From: CALGLS01 sp047626155
Lineage (GTDB): Bacteria; Bacteroidota; Bacteroidia; Chitinophagales; Saprospiraceae
Length of the DNA stretch: 8,336 nt
Reading direction: 5' to 3'
Assembly: GCA_047626155.1 (NCBI GenBank)
Contig: JBLHRR010000194.1
Coordinates: 1 to 8,336 of the forward strand
Under the pieces are notes generated by a model, which did not search any database, was not told the DNA's origin, and saw only the letters and a list, made by a program, of their open reading frames with translations. A program made the translations under genes and the position numbers. Of the stretch, positions 1 through 6,740 are shown one piece after another (position 1 is the stretch's first letter; every line of letters starts with the position of its first letter).

Positions 1-1389
1 GACCAAGCCAACAGAAATAGTGGAGTTGCTTATTCCTTTTTCAAGGACCACCTCATTAGCCGTAATTGCAACTTGATTTAAAGACTTCATGGGACTTCGT
101 TCCACAACAGGAGCCAGGCAGCTGATGGTCAAAAACAAAAGTAGCCCGCCAGTCATTGCTAAACTGTAAACGAATGCTTCCTTTCGTTTTTTGAAAAAGG
201 TGAAAAATTGAATGCCTAGCATTAGGAGCATGACCGAAGCAAAACAAAAATAGGGTAGGAGTACGCTATTGTCAAAGAAAGTATAAATTGCAAAAGGAGC
301 TCCAATTGCAATGGCCAATATTAGCAAACAACTGAAGAGCCAGGGGATTAAAATTGATTTTGAAGATCTATTGTTAGAAGAGTCTAAAAAGGAAATAATT
401 TCTCGACCAATTAGAAGGGCAATTGCCGGATGAGCTGCTAAAGCATAGGATGGAAGTTTGGAACGCATCAGTTCAAAAAAGAGCCAGCCAAAAAGTAGCC
501 AACCACTTAGTAATAAATAATCATCCTCCTTTTTACGAAAGTACTTAAACTGTTTTGCCAAAGTCGAAAATAAAAAGGCTAACCAAGGTATAAAAGCAAT
601 TAGTAAAACAACAAAATGATAACCGGGCAAACCACTTTGTCCTAAAACGGAACCGCCTACTCGTTTTACAACATACCAATCATACAAAAAATTAACTAGT
701 TCGCCATTGTCTTGTTGCCAGGAAGTGTAGAGCCATATACCTGTTGGGATTAAGGAGCAGAAACCAAAGATCCAAGGATGCGTTCCAACAAGAGTTTTAC
801 GATTTGGGTGGAAAAGGGCTAAGAATAACCACAGCCCTCCGCAAAGAATGATAATCAAAGGACCTTTTGTCAAAATGCCAAGAGAGATACTAATCCAAAA
901 GTAGAGATTCCATTTCCAGTTAGGGGTTTTTAAATAGTTAAATAAGGCCAGGACAGCGCTTGTTTGGAACAGCAATAGTGTCGCATCAGTTAAGGCTACT
1001 TTTCCAGTAAGCGGAACGATTAGGGAAGTTGCCAATACAATGCTGGCCCATTTGGAAACTCGTTCTCCGAATACAGAAGCACCCCATTTTAGTAAAACGA
1101 TGCAAGTCATCAAAACTGCTAAGGTAGAGCTAAGTCGAGTAGTCCATTCACTGACACCAAAGACTTTGTAGGAGAGGGCGATATTCCAAAAATGAAGTGG
1201 TGTTTTTCTGTGAATCCTAGACCAGAGGAATTCTGGTTGCACCCAATTGCCGCTTTCTAACATGGTGTATGCAAAACCAGCATAGGCAGCCTCGTCTTCA
1301 TCCCACAAAGTGACTTGTCCATTCAACAGGAGCAAATTTAAGCACAGTAGAGCGAGAAAGAAACAGAGCCATTTTTCGGATTTGGACAT
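1..1389 (-). CDS. ArnT/PMT-like GT-C glycosyltransferase (GT39-type), C-terminus missing
   Basis: Seen: an open frame of 463 codons runs from an ATG at 1389 leftward to the window edge without a stop. It encodes a very hydrophobic protein with many membrane segments. Residues 7-23 form the first one. The first periplasmic loop carries W29-D-E-D-E33, the acidic motif of the family, followed by R58-x-x-R-K-T-P-L-x-F-W68, D135 in GKVALTD, GILTKGP (171-177), FIPW (266-269) and SKLPSYALAAHPA (310-322). Family knowledge: this pattern is that of integral-membrane GT-C enzymes that take a sugar from a polyprenyl-phosphate carrier and add it to lipid A, protein or another envelope acceptor. The acidic loop motif is the expected catalytic or metal site. 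Residues 424-463 look like the start of a C-terminal soluble domain; relatives are about 500-560 residues long. Acceptor and sugar cannot be read from sequence. The gene is transcribed away from the cytochrome gene. The ATG is chosen because the hydrophobic segment follows at once. Confidence 0.9.
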   Translation of the reverse strand, partial: MSKSEKWLCFFLALLCLNLLLLNGQVTLWDEDEAAYAGFAYTMLESGNWVQPEFLWSRIHRKTPLHFWNIALSYKVFGVSEWTTRLSSTLAVLMTCIVLLKWGASVFGERVSKWASIVLATSLIVPLTGKVALTDATLLLFQTSAVLALFNYLKTPNWKWNLYFWISISLGILTKGPLIIILCGGLWLFLALFHPNRKTLVGTHPWIFGFCSLIPTGIWLYTSWQQDNGELVNFLYDWYVVKRVGGSVLGQSGLPGYHFVVLLIAFIPWLAFLFSTLAKQFKYFRKKEDDYLLLSGWLLFGWLFFELMRSKLPSYALAAHPAIALLIGREIISFLDSSNNRSSKSILIPWLFSCLLILAIAIGAPFAIYTFFDNSVLLPYFCFASVMLLMLGIQFFTFFKKRKEAFVYSLAMTGGLLLFLTISCLAPVVERSPMKSLNQVAITANEVVLEKGISNSTISVGLV

Positions 1390-1393
1390 GCGG

Positions 1394-1401
1394 CAAAAGT
1401 A
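1394..1401 (-). promoter_or_regulatory. Possible -7 box (TACTTTTG) of the glycosyltransferase gene
   Basis: On the minus strand TACTTTTG fits the Bacteroidota TAnnTTTG consensus. It ends only 4 nt before the ATG at 1389, so transcription would start at or next to the start codon and the message would be leaderless or nearly so. No TTG/TTTG -33 element lies at the usual distance of about 19-21 bp. A chance match in A/T-rich DNA is quite possible. Confidence 0.25.
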
Positions 1402-1658
1402 TGTCTTTTTTAGGAGACTTAGTACCTGCTCAAATTAACGGCAGAAGGGTTAATTTCTGATTAAGTTAAACAAATAGCAGTTTTGGACGTATTCTTAGTG
1501 CATTGGCAATTAAGTTTCGTCCAATTTTGAGTTGCTTATTTTTTTGCCAATTGAGGCGGTGAACACGGAGTTATGCCTTAGCATAATGAGTATTTTTTCA
1601 ACGAAAAGTGGTGGAAAAACAAGCAGTTAAAAAAGACAGGACTTAGTTTCCAGTGCGC

Positions 1659-1673
1659 TTAGGTTTAACCTAA
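1659..1673. promoter_or_regulatory. 15-bp palindrome, operator-like
   Basis: TTAGGTT-T-AACCTAA is a perfect 7-bp dyad around one central base. It lies 2 nt before the hairpin at 1676 and about 125 bp before the cytochrome -7 box. Perfect symmetry of this size fits a dimeric repressor or activator site, but no regulator is encoded in the window and only this copy was seen. It could also extend the structure of the neighbouring hairpin. Confidence 0.35.
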
Positions 1674-1675
1674 TT

Positions 1676-1716
1676 AAAATGGACGGTTGTTAAACAGCAA
1701 CGGTCCATTTTGTTTT
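1676..1716 (+). terminator. Strong terminator-like hairpin with no upstream gene
   Basis: AAAATGGAC (1676-1684) pairs perfectly with GTCCATTTT (1703-1711). After a single G/G mismatch (1685/1702), GTTGTT (1686-1691) pairs with AGCAAC (1696-1701), including one G-T wobble, closing an AAAC loop. A GTTTT tract follows on the plus strand. The A-run on the left side gives a T-run on the minus strand, so the structure could stop transcription in both directions. Both flanking genes point away from it, so neither needs it. It may end an unannotated short transcript, or be a remnant of a lost gene. Confidence 0.6.
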
Positions 1717-1799
1717 AGAGATAAAATCTATTTCCTGCTTTTGCCAAATAGAATGCTAAAATTAAATTCAGATAATAATCTCTTTCGAGCTATTTATTA

Positions 1800-1807
1800 T
1801 AGATTTG
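1800..1807 (+). promoter_or_regulatory. -7 promoter box (TAGATTTG) of the cytochrome gene
   Basis: TAGATTTG matches the Bacteroidota TAnnTTTG consensus exactly. Transcription would begin near 1812-1815, giving a leader of about 21-24 nt before the ATG at 1836. No clear TTG/TTTG -33 element sits at the expected distance; only a weak TTTCG occurs at 1783-1787, too close. The leader is A-rich, without a purine-rich Shine-Dalgarno sequence. Confidence 0.45.
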
Positions 1808-1835
1808 AATCATCATAACAAAACACTAAGTAAAA

Positions 1836-3758
1836 ATGATTGATCGGCGAAAAGTTATTATCTGTTTGTTTCTTTTTTCAATTCCATTTATCTGCAATTA
1901 TCTTCCCATAAGAGCGGAAGGTTTTCATACAAAAGACGAATTAGCTCAGTTCCAATCTTTGGACGCTCATGTCTTGAGCGGAGACAGCTTGTTTCTAACT
2001 TCAATGTCCTGCAAACAATGCCATGGCTTTGATACCGCAATGATTGCCAGTGTTACACCCTCCGGTGAAGATGTCAATCTCTTTGATGATTGGAAAGTAA
2101 GTATGATGGCGAATGCTGCCAAAGATCCATTTTGGAGAGCAAAGGTCAGTCATGAAGTATTGGTCAATTCAGCTCATCAAGATGAGATTGAAAGTAAATG
2201 TACTTCCTGCCACGCTCCTTTAGGACATTACAACGCATTACTGAATCAACAACCTCATTACACTATTGCCAACATGCTGAGTGACACCCTTGGCCTTGAT
2301 GGCGTTTCCTGCCTGGCCTGTCATCAGCAAACCGATTTTGAACTAGGGTTCAATCACTCCGGCACCTTACATTTCGATTCCGTAAAGAATGCTTACGGTC
2401 CATTTGAAAGCCCTTTAGAAAGCCCAATGCTAAGTGCTACTCAATTCCGCCCAGTCTATTCTGAGCACATTAGAGATGCTGGCGTTTGTGCAGGTTGCCA
2501 CACTTTAGTTACGGAGACCTCTGACCTGGATGGCAATCCGACAGGAACCACTTTCGTGGAACAAGCCACTTATCATGAATGGCTCAACTCCAAATTTGAA
2601 GTAGAAAATATCACCTGTCAGGAATGCCATATGCCAGCTTTGAAAGGACAATTTTATTTGATCGCTGGTTTAGAAACAGAATTACGTTCTCCTTTTTACA
2701 AACACGATTTGGTTGGTGCAAATACTTTTATGATGGAGCTGATGAAAGACAATAGAGTCGTTTTAGAGATTGACGCTACAGAAGAAGAGTTTGACGAAGC
2801 CATTAGTGCTACGCTATTTCAATTGAGAAATAAAACACTGGATATGGAATTTGAAGTATTAGATAGAACAGCGGATACCACTTATTTCCAACTTGATTTA
2901 GTAAACAAAGCGGGGCATAAATTTCCATCTGGTTATCCTGCTCGTCGGGCTTTTATTTCTTTTGTGGTTGAAAATATAGATGGAGATACACTATTTCATT
3001 CCGGAAAATTAGACGATACCTTTGAAGTGTTTGGACAGGATAGTCCTTTCGAAACGCATCATCAAACAATAGTGTCTGAAGACCAAGTTCAAATCTACGA
3101 AATGGTAATGGCAGATGTCGGAGGCAATTATACAACGCTATTGGATCGGGGACATCATTTATTAAAAGACAACCGTTTGGTTCCTGAAGGATTTTCCATA
3201 AGCCATAGTACTTATGATACCACTAGACTGGAAGGGCAAGTTCTTGTAGATCCAGACTTCAATAATGCAGACAATATAGAAGGCAGTGGATCTGATCGTA
3301 TATTTTTCAATATTCCAATGGAAGGCTATAATGATTTAATTTTTGTAAAAGCGTCAGTGTTCTACCAAAGCGCTCCTCCGAAATGGATGGCAGAAATGTT
3401 TGCAGAAAGTACTCCAGAGATTGAAGAATTCAGAACGATGTTTGATGGAGCTGATCGGAATCCGGTTTTGATAAAAGAGAAATCGCTGGAGGTTGAGCTA
3501 TTCAAGGTGGGGACAAATGAACAAGTTGCACAAAATCAATTTGTAAAAATAAAGAGATTATCCAACAAGGAGATTACAATAGATGCTGATCTCGCGCACA
3601 AGTCCACCATTTATGATATTAATGGTCGAATTTTATTAAATTCAAACCATCCCGCAGGTCAGTACACTATGGAATTGCCAAGTGAATCGGGGGTTTATTT
3701 CATTCGTTTTATGAATGAGAAAGGTGGGATTCAGACGGAGAAGGTGTTGCATTATTAA
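1836..3758 (+). CDS. Secreted five-haem cytochrome c with T9SS sorting domain
   Basis: Seen: 640 residues. The N-terminus (basic DRRK, then a hydrophobic stretch, possible cleavage after IRA27) is a signal peptide, which supports this ATG. Five CxxCH haem-attachment motifs lie at C59, C122, C159, C218 and C261, with many other histidines (such as H106, H114, H131, H174, H211, H247) available as second ligands. The stretch DWKVSMMANAAKDPFW (85-100) and the EWLNSKF motif near 248 recall the multihaem family that resembles cytochrome c554. A beta-rich part follows, with a GHKFPSGYPARRAF segment seen in related multihaem proteins. The last 70 or so residues (YDINGRIL, then SGVYFIRF, ending KVLHY) form a T9SS type-A sorting domain. 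Inference: haem is attached in the periplasm, then the folded protein crosses the outer membrane by T9SS and is anchored or released outside. It could carry electrons or act as a haem oxidoreductase; its partner is unknown. No biogenesis or T9SS gene is nearby. Confidence 0.9.
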   Translation: MIDRRKVIICLFLFSIPFICNYLPIRAEGFHTKDELAQFQSLDAHVLSGDSLFLTSMSCKQCHGFDTAMIASVTPSGEDVNLFDDWKVSMMANAAKDPFWRAKVSHEVLVNSAHQDEIESKCTSCHAPLGHYNALLNQQPHYTIANMLSDTLGLDGVSCLACHQQTDFELGFNHSGTLHFDSVKNAYGPFESPLESPMLSATQFRPVYSEHIRDAGVCAGCHTLVTETSDLDGNPTGTTFVEQATYHEWLNSKFEVENITCQECHMPALKGQFYLIAGLETELRSPFYKHDLVGANTFMMELMKDNRVVLEIDATEEEFDEAISATLFQLRNKTLDMEFEVLDRTADTTYFQLDLVNKAGHKFPSGYPARRAFISFVVENIDGDTLFHSGKLDDTFEVFGQDSPFETHHQTIVSEDQVQIYEMVMADVGGNYTTLLDRGHHLLKDNRLVPEGFSISHSTYDTTRLEGQVLVDPDFNNADNIEGSGSDRIFFNIPMEGYNDLIFVKASVFYQSAPPKWMAEMFAESTPEIEEFRTMFDGADRNPVLIKEKSLEVELFKVGTNEQVAQNQFVKIKRLSNKEITIDADLAHKSTIYDINGRILLNSNHPAGQYTMELPSESGVYFIRFMNEKGGIQTEKVLHY

Positions 3759-3764
3759 GAGCGT

Positions 3765-3784
3765 TCGATGGGTTCCCCCGTCGG
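3765..3784. terminator. GC-rich hairpin between convergent genes, possible shared terminator
   Basis: TCGATGGG (3765-3772) pairs with CCCGTCGG (3777-3784) around a TTCC loop, giving 8 bp with two G-T wobbles. It fills most of the 35-bp gap between the cytochrome stop (3756-3758) and the deacetylase stop (3794-3796 on the other strand), so it could serve both. No T-run follows on either strand, which makes classic intrinsic termination less certain. Confidence 0.4.
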
Positions 3785-3793
3785 TGTCATACA

Positions 3794-6343
3794 TCAAGGC
3801 CGATCCTCCACCCCAACCGAAATCAAATTAGCAAACAATCTAAAAGCCCCTGGCACCCCAACTGGCAATTGTCTAAAAAAGGAATACCCTGTATGAATAA
3901 AATGTCCCTCGCCATATTTTGCATATAACAAGCCACTTACTTTAGGAGACTCATTCGGATCATGGCAACTCAAAATCGTTTCATATCGTTCATCCCATTT
4001 AGAGGGGAAATATAGCCCACGTTCCTGTACCCAGTTTTCGAAATCTTTGCTGGTTATTTTATTAGGATAATTGAGTAATCGATGATCAGGTTTTAAGATG
4101 GTAATTTCCGCATTTTCTTTAGTCACTCTGTCTTTCGACAAAGTAATGGGGTAGGGGCCTGGCTCTTCTACCAATAAACGATGATTGGTATTGTATTGAA
4201 CAATGGCCGTACCTCCCTCTTTTACATAATCAAAAATAGCTTTTTGCCGAAAAGGAATATCCTCGATAACATTATATGCACGAATACCCAGAATAAGTGC
4301 ATCGTACCCTTGTAGTCTTGTTGTAGTAATATCACTACTGCTTAATACATCAACGTCGTAGCCAATTTGTCTGAGTTGATCTGGAACAACATCTCCGGCG
4401 CCCATTAAGTAAGCTATGGCTTTTCCACGGGTAGCTACATCTATTCGAACCGTTTTGGCACTAGCTGGAAGAAAGACCATCTGTCTTGGGATATGCTGAT
4501 AGCGTATGTCGTGAAGGGTCTTATCATAGCGAATGCTGTCCATCAAAATATAAGGATTAAAAGTCGCTTCCTCTTGTTGAATAGGAGGAGTAAGCTCAAA
4601 TTCAAAAGATTGAGACATTCCTTTTTTGGCCAGGTTAAAGTCGATAGAGGCTGGAGAACATTTCCAATTCTTACCTTGAGCAGGGAATAAAGTTCCATTG
4701 ATATTATCCCTTCCTGCTTTTACTTCAATGCTTATTTTTTGTGAATTATTATTTGGAAAAATATAGACAGCTTCTGTTGCCTCCAAAGAAACAGGTGGTA
4801 TGACCCTCAGTGGCTCATAAACCTGTCCAACCACAGGATCTGTAAATTGGTGATTGATCGGAAATTGGTATTCGAAGGTGGTGCCATGAATTCCCAACAA
4901 GAAATTTACATATAATTGGGATGGTGTTTCTGGCAAGCCACGAAGTTTGCGTTCACGCACTTGGTACATCCCTAGGCTAGCAGATCCGTTTAGCCAATAT
5001 GGGTTGTCAATTGCAGTCTCGGGAGCAACTTCCAACGCTCTGTCAATATAAATGGCTTCATTGAAAGGCAATCGTATGTTGGTTGCCTTCTCAAACCTTG
5101 GAAAATTGTAGCCTTTTAGTTTTAGCTCTACCGGACTTTGATTCACTATTTCTATCTGAACCTCAAGACTCTCGCCGGAAACAATGGTGGAAGATTTGGC
5201 TGTAGCCAGTAAATGCAAGTTGGTGCAAGCTAAAATAAGTGACTTCACTTCAGCTGATTTGGTCGACTTCCAATAACCATCCTCCAATTGCCGGAGTTCG
5301 TCATGTAGCTCTACTAAATCCGACAGACTTTCATATGGCGAAGAAAAATTATACTCAGACGTAATTTTCTTCACTAATTTTTTTGCGTTTTCAGATCCCT
5401 TAATTCTAGTCCATGAAGTATTTATCCCTGAAAAGATATCCTGCTGATTGGGTAGGGGCAAGCCTTCCAATTGCTCTAGGTATTCCATATTTTTTCCAAG
5501 CTTTGGAGTAGTTCCCATACCTTGACATCGATGCTGACTTCTAGAAGTAGCAGCCATTTGGTTGTTCGATTTCCCTTTTCCATAATAATGAACACCTACA
5601 TCCATTCCTGTAAAGCCCGATTTGTCAATTTTTGCAAAATTTTCCTCTCCACCATAAAACCAATAACTTTGGTTTAGAAACAGTCTTTTAGGTTGACAAG
5701 TCGATACGTAATCTAATTGTTGAGGATAAAAACTCTTATCATTTGCTAAAGAGAAGGCCTTTTTAGACAATATGGCAGAAGCCGTATGATGCCCATGCGT
5801 AGTTCCCGGAGTTCTATGGTCAAAACGGTTGATGATTACATCCGGTTGTACTTTTCTAATGATCCAAACAATATCTTCTAACAATTTAGCCTCATCCCAA
5901 ATCTCCAAAGTCTCCTCCGGATTTTTAGAATAGCCAAAATCATTTGCTCTGGAGAAGTATTGTTGACCGCCGTCAATAGAGCGGGCTTTTAAGAGCTCCT
6001 GTGTTCGGATAACACCCAATTGTTCTCGTAATTCTGTCCCAATTCTATTCTGACCACCATCACCTCTAGTCAGGGACAAATACGATGTTTTCGCTTTGAG
6101 ATGATTTGATAAATAGGTTATTAAATTTGTGTTTTCGTCATCTGGATGGGCTGCCACATAAAGAACCGAGCCCAGGAAAGACAATCGCTGAATGTCTTCA
6201 TAAATCTCATAAGAAGTAGGTGCGGCTCCTTGGCCAGGAGGCTGAGGACAACAAAGCCCTTCATATTGACTTTGTGCAGAAACGGAATTAATATTTATAA
6301 GGAAAAAAAATGCTAGGAAAACAAGACGTATTAGGTTTTTCAT
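3794..6343 (-). CDS. Secreted PIG-L/LmbE-family deacetylase with C-terminal ThuA-like domain
   Basis: Seen: with the ATG at 6343 the protein is 849 residues. MKNLIRLVFLAFFF... ending SVSA-Q is a clean signal peptide. A frame extension to 6394 would begin at TTG and put 17 residues in front of it, so I reject that start. Residues 56-310 hold the deacetylase domain: A-H66-P-D-D-E70 and H183-G-H-H186 supply the expected zinc ligands and catalytic Asp, with SLTRGDGGQN between them. A linker follows, then a beta-sandwich region (about 378-615), then from about 635 to the end a Rossmann-like domain (GKAIAYLMGAGD, YDALILGIRAYN, WVQERGLYF, FFRQLPVGVPGAFRLFANL) resembling ThuA/glutamine-amidotransferase folds. 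Family knowledge: PIG-L enzymes remove acetyl groups from GlcNAc-type or related amide substrates; large versions like this recur in Bacteroidota, substrate unknown. The signal peptide places it in the periplasm or outside. It has no T9SS tail. Confidence 0.9.
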   Translation of the reverse strand: MKNLIRLVFLAFFFLININSVSAQSQYEGLCCPQPPGQGAAPTSYEIYEDIQRLSFLGSVLYVAAHPDDENTNLITYLSNHLKAKTSYLSLTRGDGGQNRIGTELREQLGVIRTQELLKARSIDGGQQYFSRANDFGYSKNPEETLEIWDEAKLLEDIVWIIRKVQPDVIINRFDHRTPGTTHGHHTASAILSKKAFSLANDKSFYPQQLDYVSTCQPKRLFLNQSYWFYGGEENFAKIDKSGFTGMDVGVHYYGKGKSNNQMAATSRSQHRCQGMGTTPKLGKNMEYLEQLEGLPLPNQQDIFSGINTSWTRIKGSENAKKLVKKITSEYNFSSPYESLSDLVELHDELRQLEDGYWKSTKSAEVKSLILACTNLHLLATAKSSTIVSGESLEVQIEIVNQSPVELKLKGYNFPRFEKATNIRLPFNEAIYIDRALEVAPETAIDNPYWLNGSASLGMYQVRERKLRGLPETPSQLYVNFLLGIHGTTFEYQFPINHQFTDPVVGQVYEPLRVIPPVSLEATEAVYIFPNNNSQKISIEVKAGRDNINGTLFPAQGKNWKCSPASIDFNLAKKGMSQSFEFELTPPIQQEEATFNPYILMDSIRYDKTLHDIRYQHIPRQMVFLPASAKTVRIDVATRGKAIAYLMGAGDVVPDQLRQIGYDVDVLSSSDITTTRLQGYDALILGIRAYNVIEDIPFRQKAIFDYVKEGGTAIVQYNTNHRLLVEEPGPYPITLSKDRVTKENAEITILKPDHRLLNYPNKITSKDFENWVQERGLYFPSKWDERYETILSCHDPNESPKVSGLLYAKYGEGHFIHTGYSFFRQLPVGVPGAFRLFANLISVGVEDRP

Positions 6344-6391
6344 ATTTGGAATAAATAGGGTGGATATGGAAAAATGACTCTTTGAAGGATG

Positions 6392-6399
6392 CAAAATTA
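6392..6399 (-). promoter_or_regulatory. -7 promoter box (TAATTTTG) of the PIG-L gene
   Basis: On the minus strand TAATTTTG matches TAnnTTTG. It predicts a start of transcription near 6385-6387 and a leader of about 43 nt before the ATG at 6343. The TTG of this box is the very codon that would begin the 17-residue longer frame, so a promoter here would rule that longer start out. No TTG/TTTG -33 element is present between 6400 and 6440. Confidence 0.4.
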
Positions 6400-6493
6400 G
6401 GAATAAGTTTGTTAATTTAGTGTAAGCGTTCTAATTGAATGCAAGGACACCCATCTTATACTTAAGTAACAACGAAAAATTCACTTCACGATT

Positions 6494-6553
6494 TGGAAAC
6501 GATTATGTAAACCAAAACGACCACAGGGAGAGTGATTTACATAATCGTTTCCA
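6494..6553. repeat. Perfect 18-bp inverted repeat with 24-nt loop
   Basis: TGGAAACGATTATGTAAA (6494-6511) is the exact reverse complement of TTTACATAATCGTTTCCA (6536-6553). The spacer 6512-6535 is 24 nt and purine-rich near its end. Outside the arms, CGATT (6489-6493) can also pair with AATCG (6561-6565) if bases 6554-6560 bulge out. No T-run follows closely on the plus strand, so it is not a typical terminator. It may be a cruciform or operator between the divergent promoters, the core of a small RNA, or a short non-autonomous repeat element. No second copy was seen in the window. Confidence 0.75.
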
Positions 6554-6593
6554 CCAAAGAAATCGGGAAATTATTTTTAGTGTAATATTAAAG

Positions 6594-6685
6594 AAATAAA
6601 GCCAAATAATTTTTTTACAGAACTATTGATTTTTGTTGACATAATTCATATTGTCAGCAATTTTCTATTTATTTGGGCTTTATTT
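6594..6685. repeat. Nested inverted repeats upstream of the LysM-CAP gene
   Basis: Outer arms: AAATAAAGCCAAATAA (6594-6609) pairs with TTATTTGGGCTTTATTT (6669-6685), 16 pairs with one bulged G. Inner arms within the same loop: TTGTTGACA (6633-6641) with TGTCAGCAA (6652-6660), 9 pairs including one G-T, around a 10-nt centre. The inner dyad looks like a regulator binding site about 52 bp upstream of the -7 box at 6712. The A/T-rich outer arms could partly be chance, but their GGC core pairs too. Confidence 0.5.
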
Positions 6686-6711
6686 ATCGAGTCCTGTTAA
6701 GCCCTTTACTA

Positions 6712-6719
6712 TATATTTG
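6712..6719 (+). promoter_or_regulatory. -7 promoter box (TATATTTG) of the LysM-CAP gene
   Basis: TATATTTG fits TAnnTTTG exactly. Transcription would start near 6724-6727, giving a leader of about 14-17 nt before the ATG at 6741. No -33 TTTG is seen at the normal distance; the nearest, at 6672-6675, is too far away. Confidence 0.45.
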
Positions 6720-6740
6720 TTTCATTCTTAAAAAGACACC

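Larger units (their letters stand above)
1390..1835. other. Intergenic region between divergent genes; no protein gene seen
   Basis: This 446-bp stretch separates the divergent starts at 1389 and 1836. Every frame is broken by stops. The longest ATG-started frames are about 19-21 codons (1401-1460 and 1753-1818), without family signal. It contains a distant 8-bp inverted repeat (1502-1509 with 1544-1551), a short TTATGC/GCATAA hairpin (1571-1586) with a T-run at 1593-1598, a 15-bp palindrome (1659-1673), a strong hairpin (1676-1711) and the cytochrome promoter. No tRNA or named RNA family was recognised. Confidence 0.7.
6344..6740. other. Divergent intergenic region rich in inverted repeats; no protein gene seen
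   Basis: This 397-bp region separates the starts of the PIG-L gene (left) and the LysM-CAP gene (right). All frames are closed; the longest ATG-started frames seen are about 13 codons. It is very A/T-rich, notably 6567-6690. It holds the two promoter boxes, the 18-bp inverted repeat at 6494-6553 and the nested inverted repeats at 6594-6704, listed separately. No structural RNA family was recognised. Confidence 0.7.

Noticed and set aside
56..247. 63-codon minus-strand open frame
   Set aside because: It lies inside the glycosyltransferase gene in another frame; the 463-codon membrane-protein frame explains the region.
1401..1460. 19-codon ATG-started frame in the intergenic region
   Set aside because: Too short, no family signal and no promoter; it is expected by chance.
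1753..1818. 21-codon ATG-started frame just before the cytochrome gene, considered as a leader peptide
   Set aside because: It spans the likely -7 box at 1800-1807, so it would not be on the transcript, and it has no leader-peptide codon pattern.
2953..3135. 60-codon minus-strand open frame inside the cytochrome gene
   Set aside because: It is antisense to a well-supported coding region and has no recognisable family features.
4493..4690. 65-codon plus-strand open frame inside the PIG-L gene
   Set aside because: It is antisense to the beta-rich part of the deacetylase; composition and lack of motifs indicate a shadow frame.
6489..6565. The inverted repeat considered as an IS or integron attachment site
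   Set aside because: There is no transposase or integrase nearby, no target-site duplication was seen, and the arms do not resemble attC or known IS ends.
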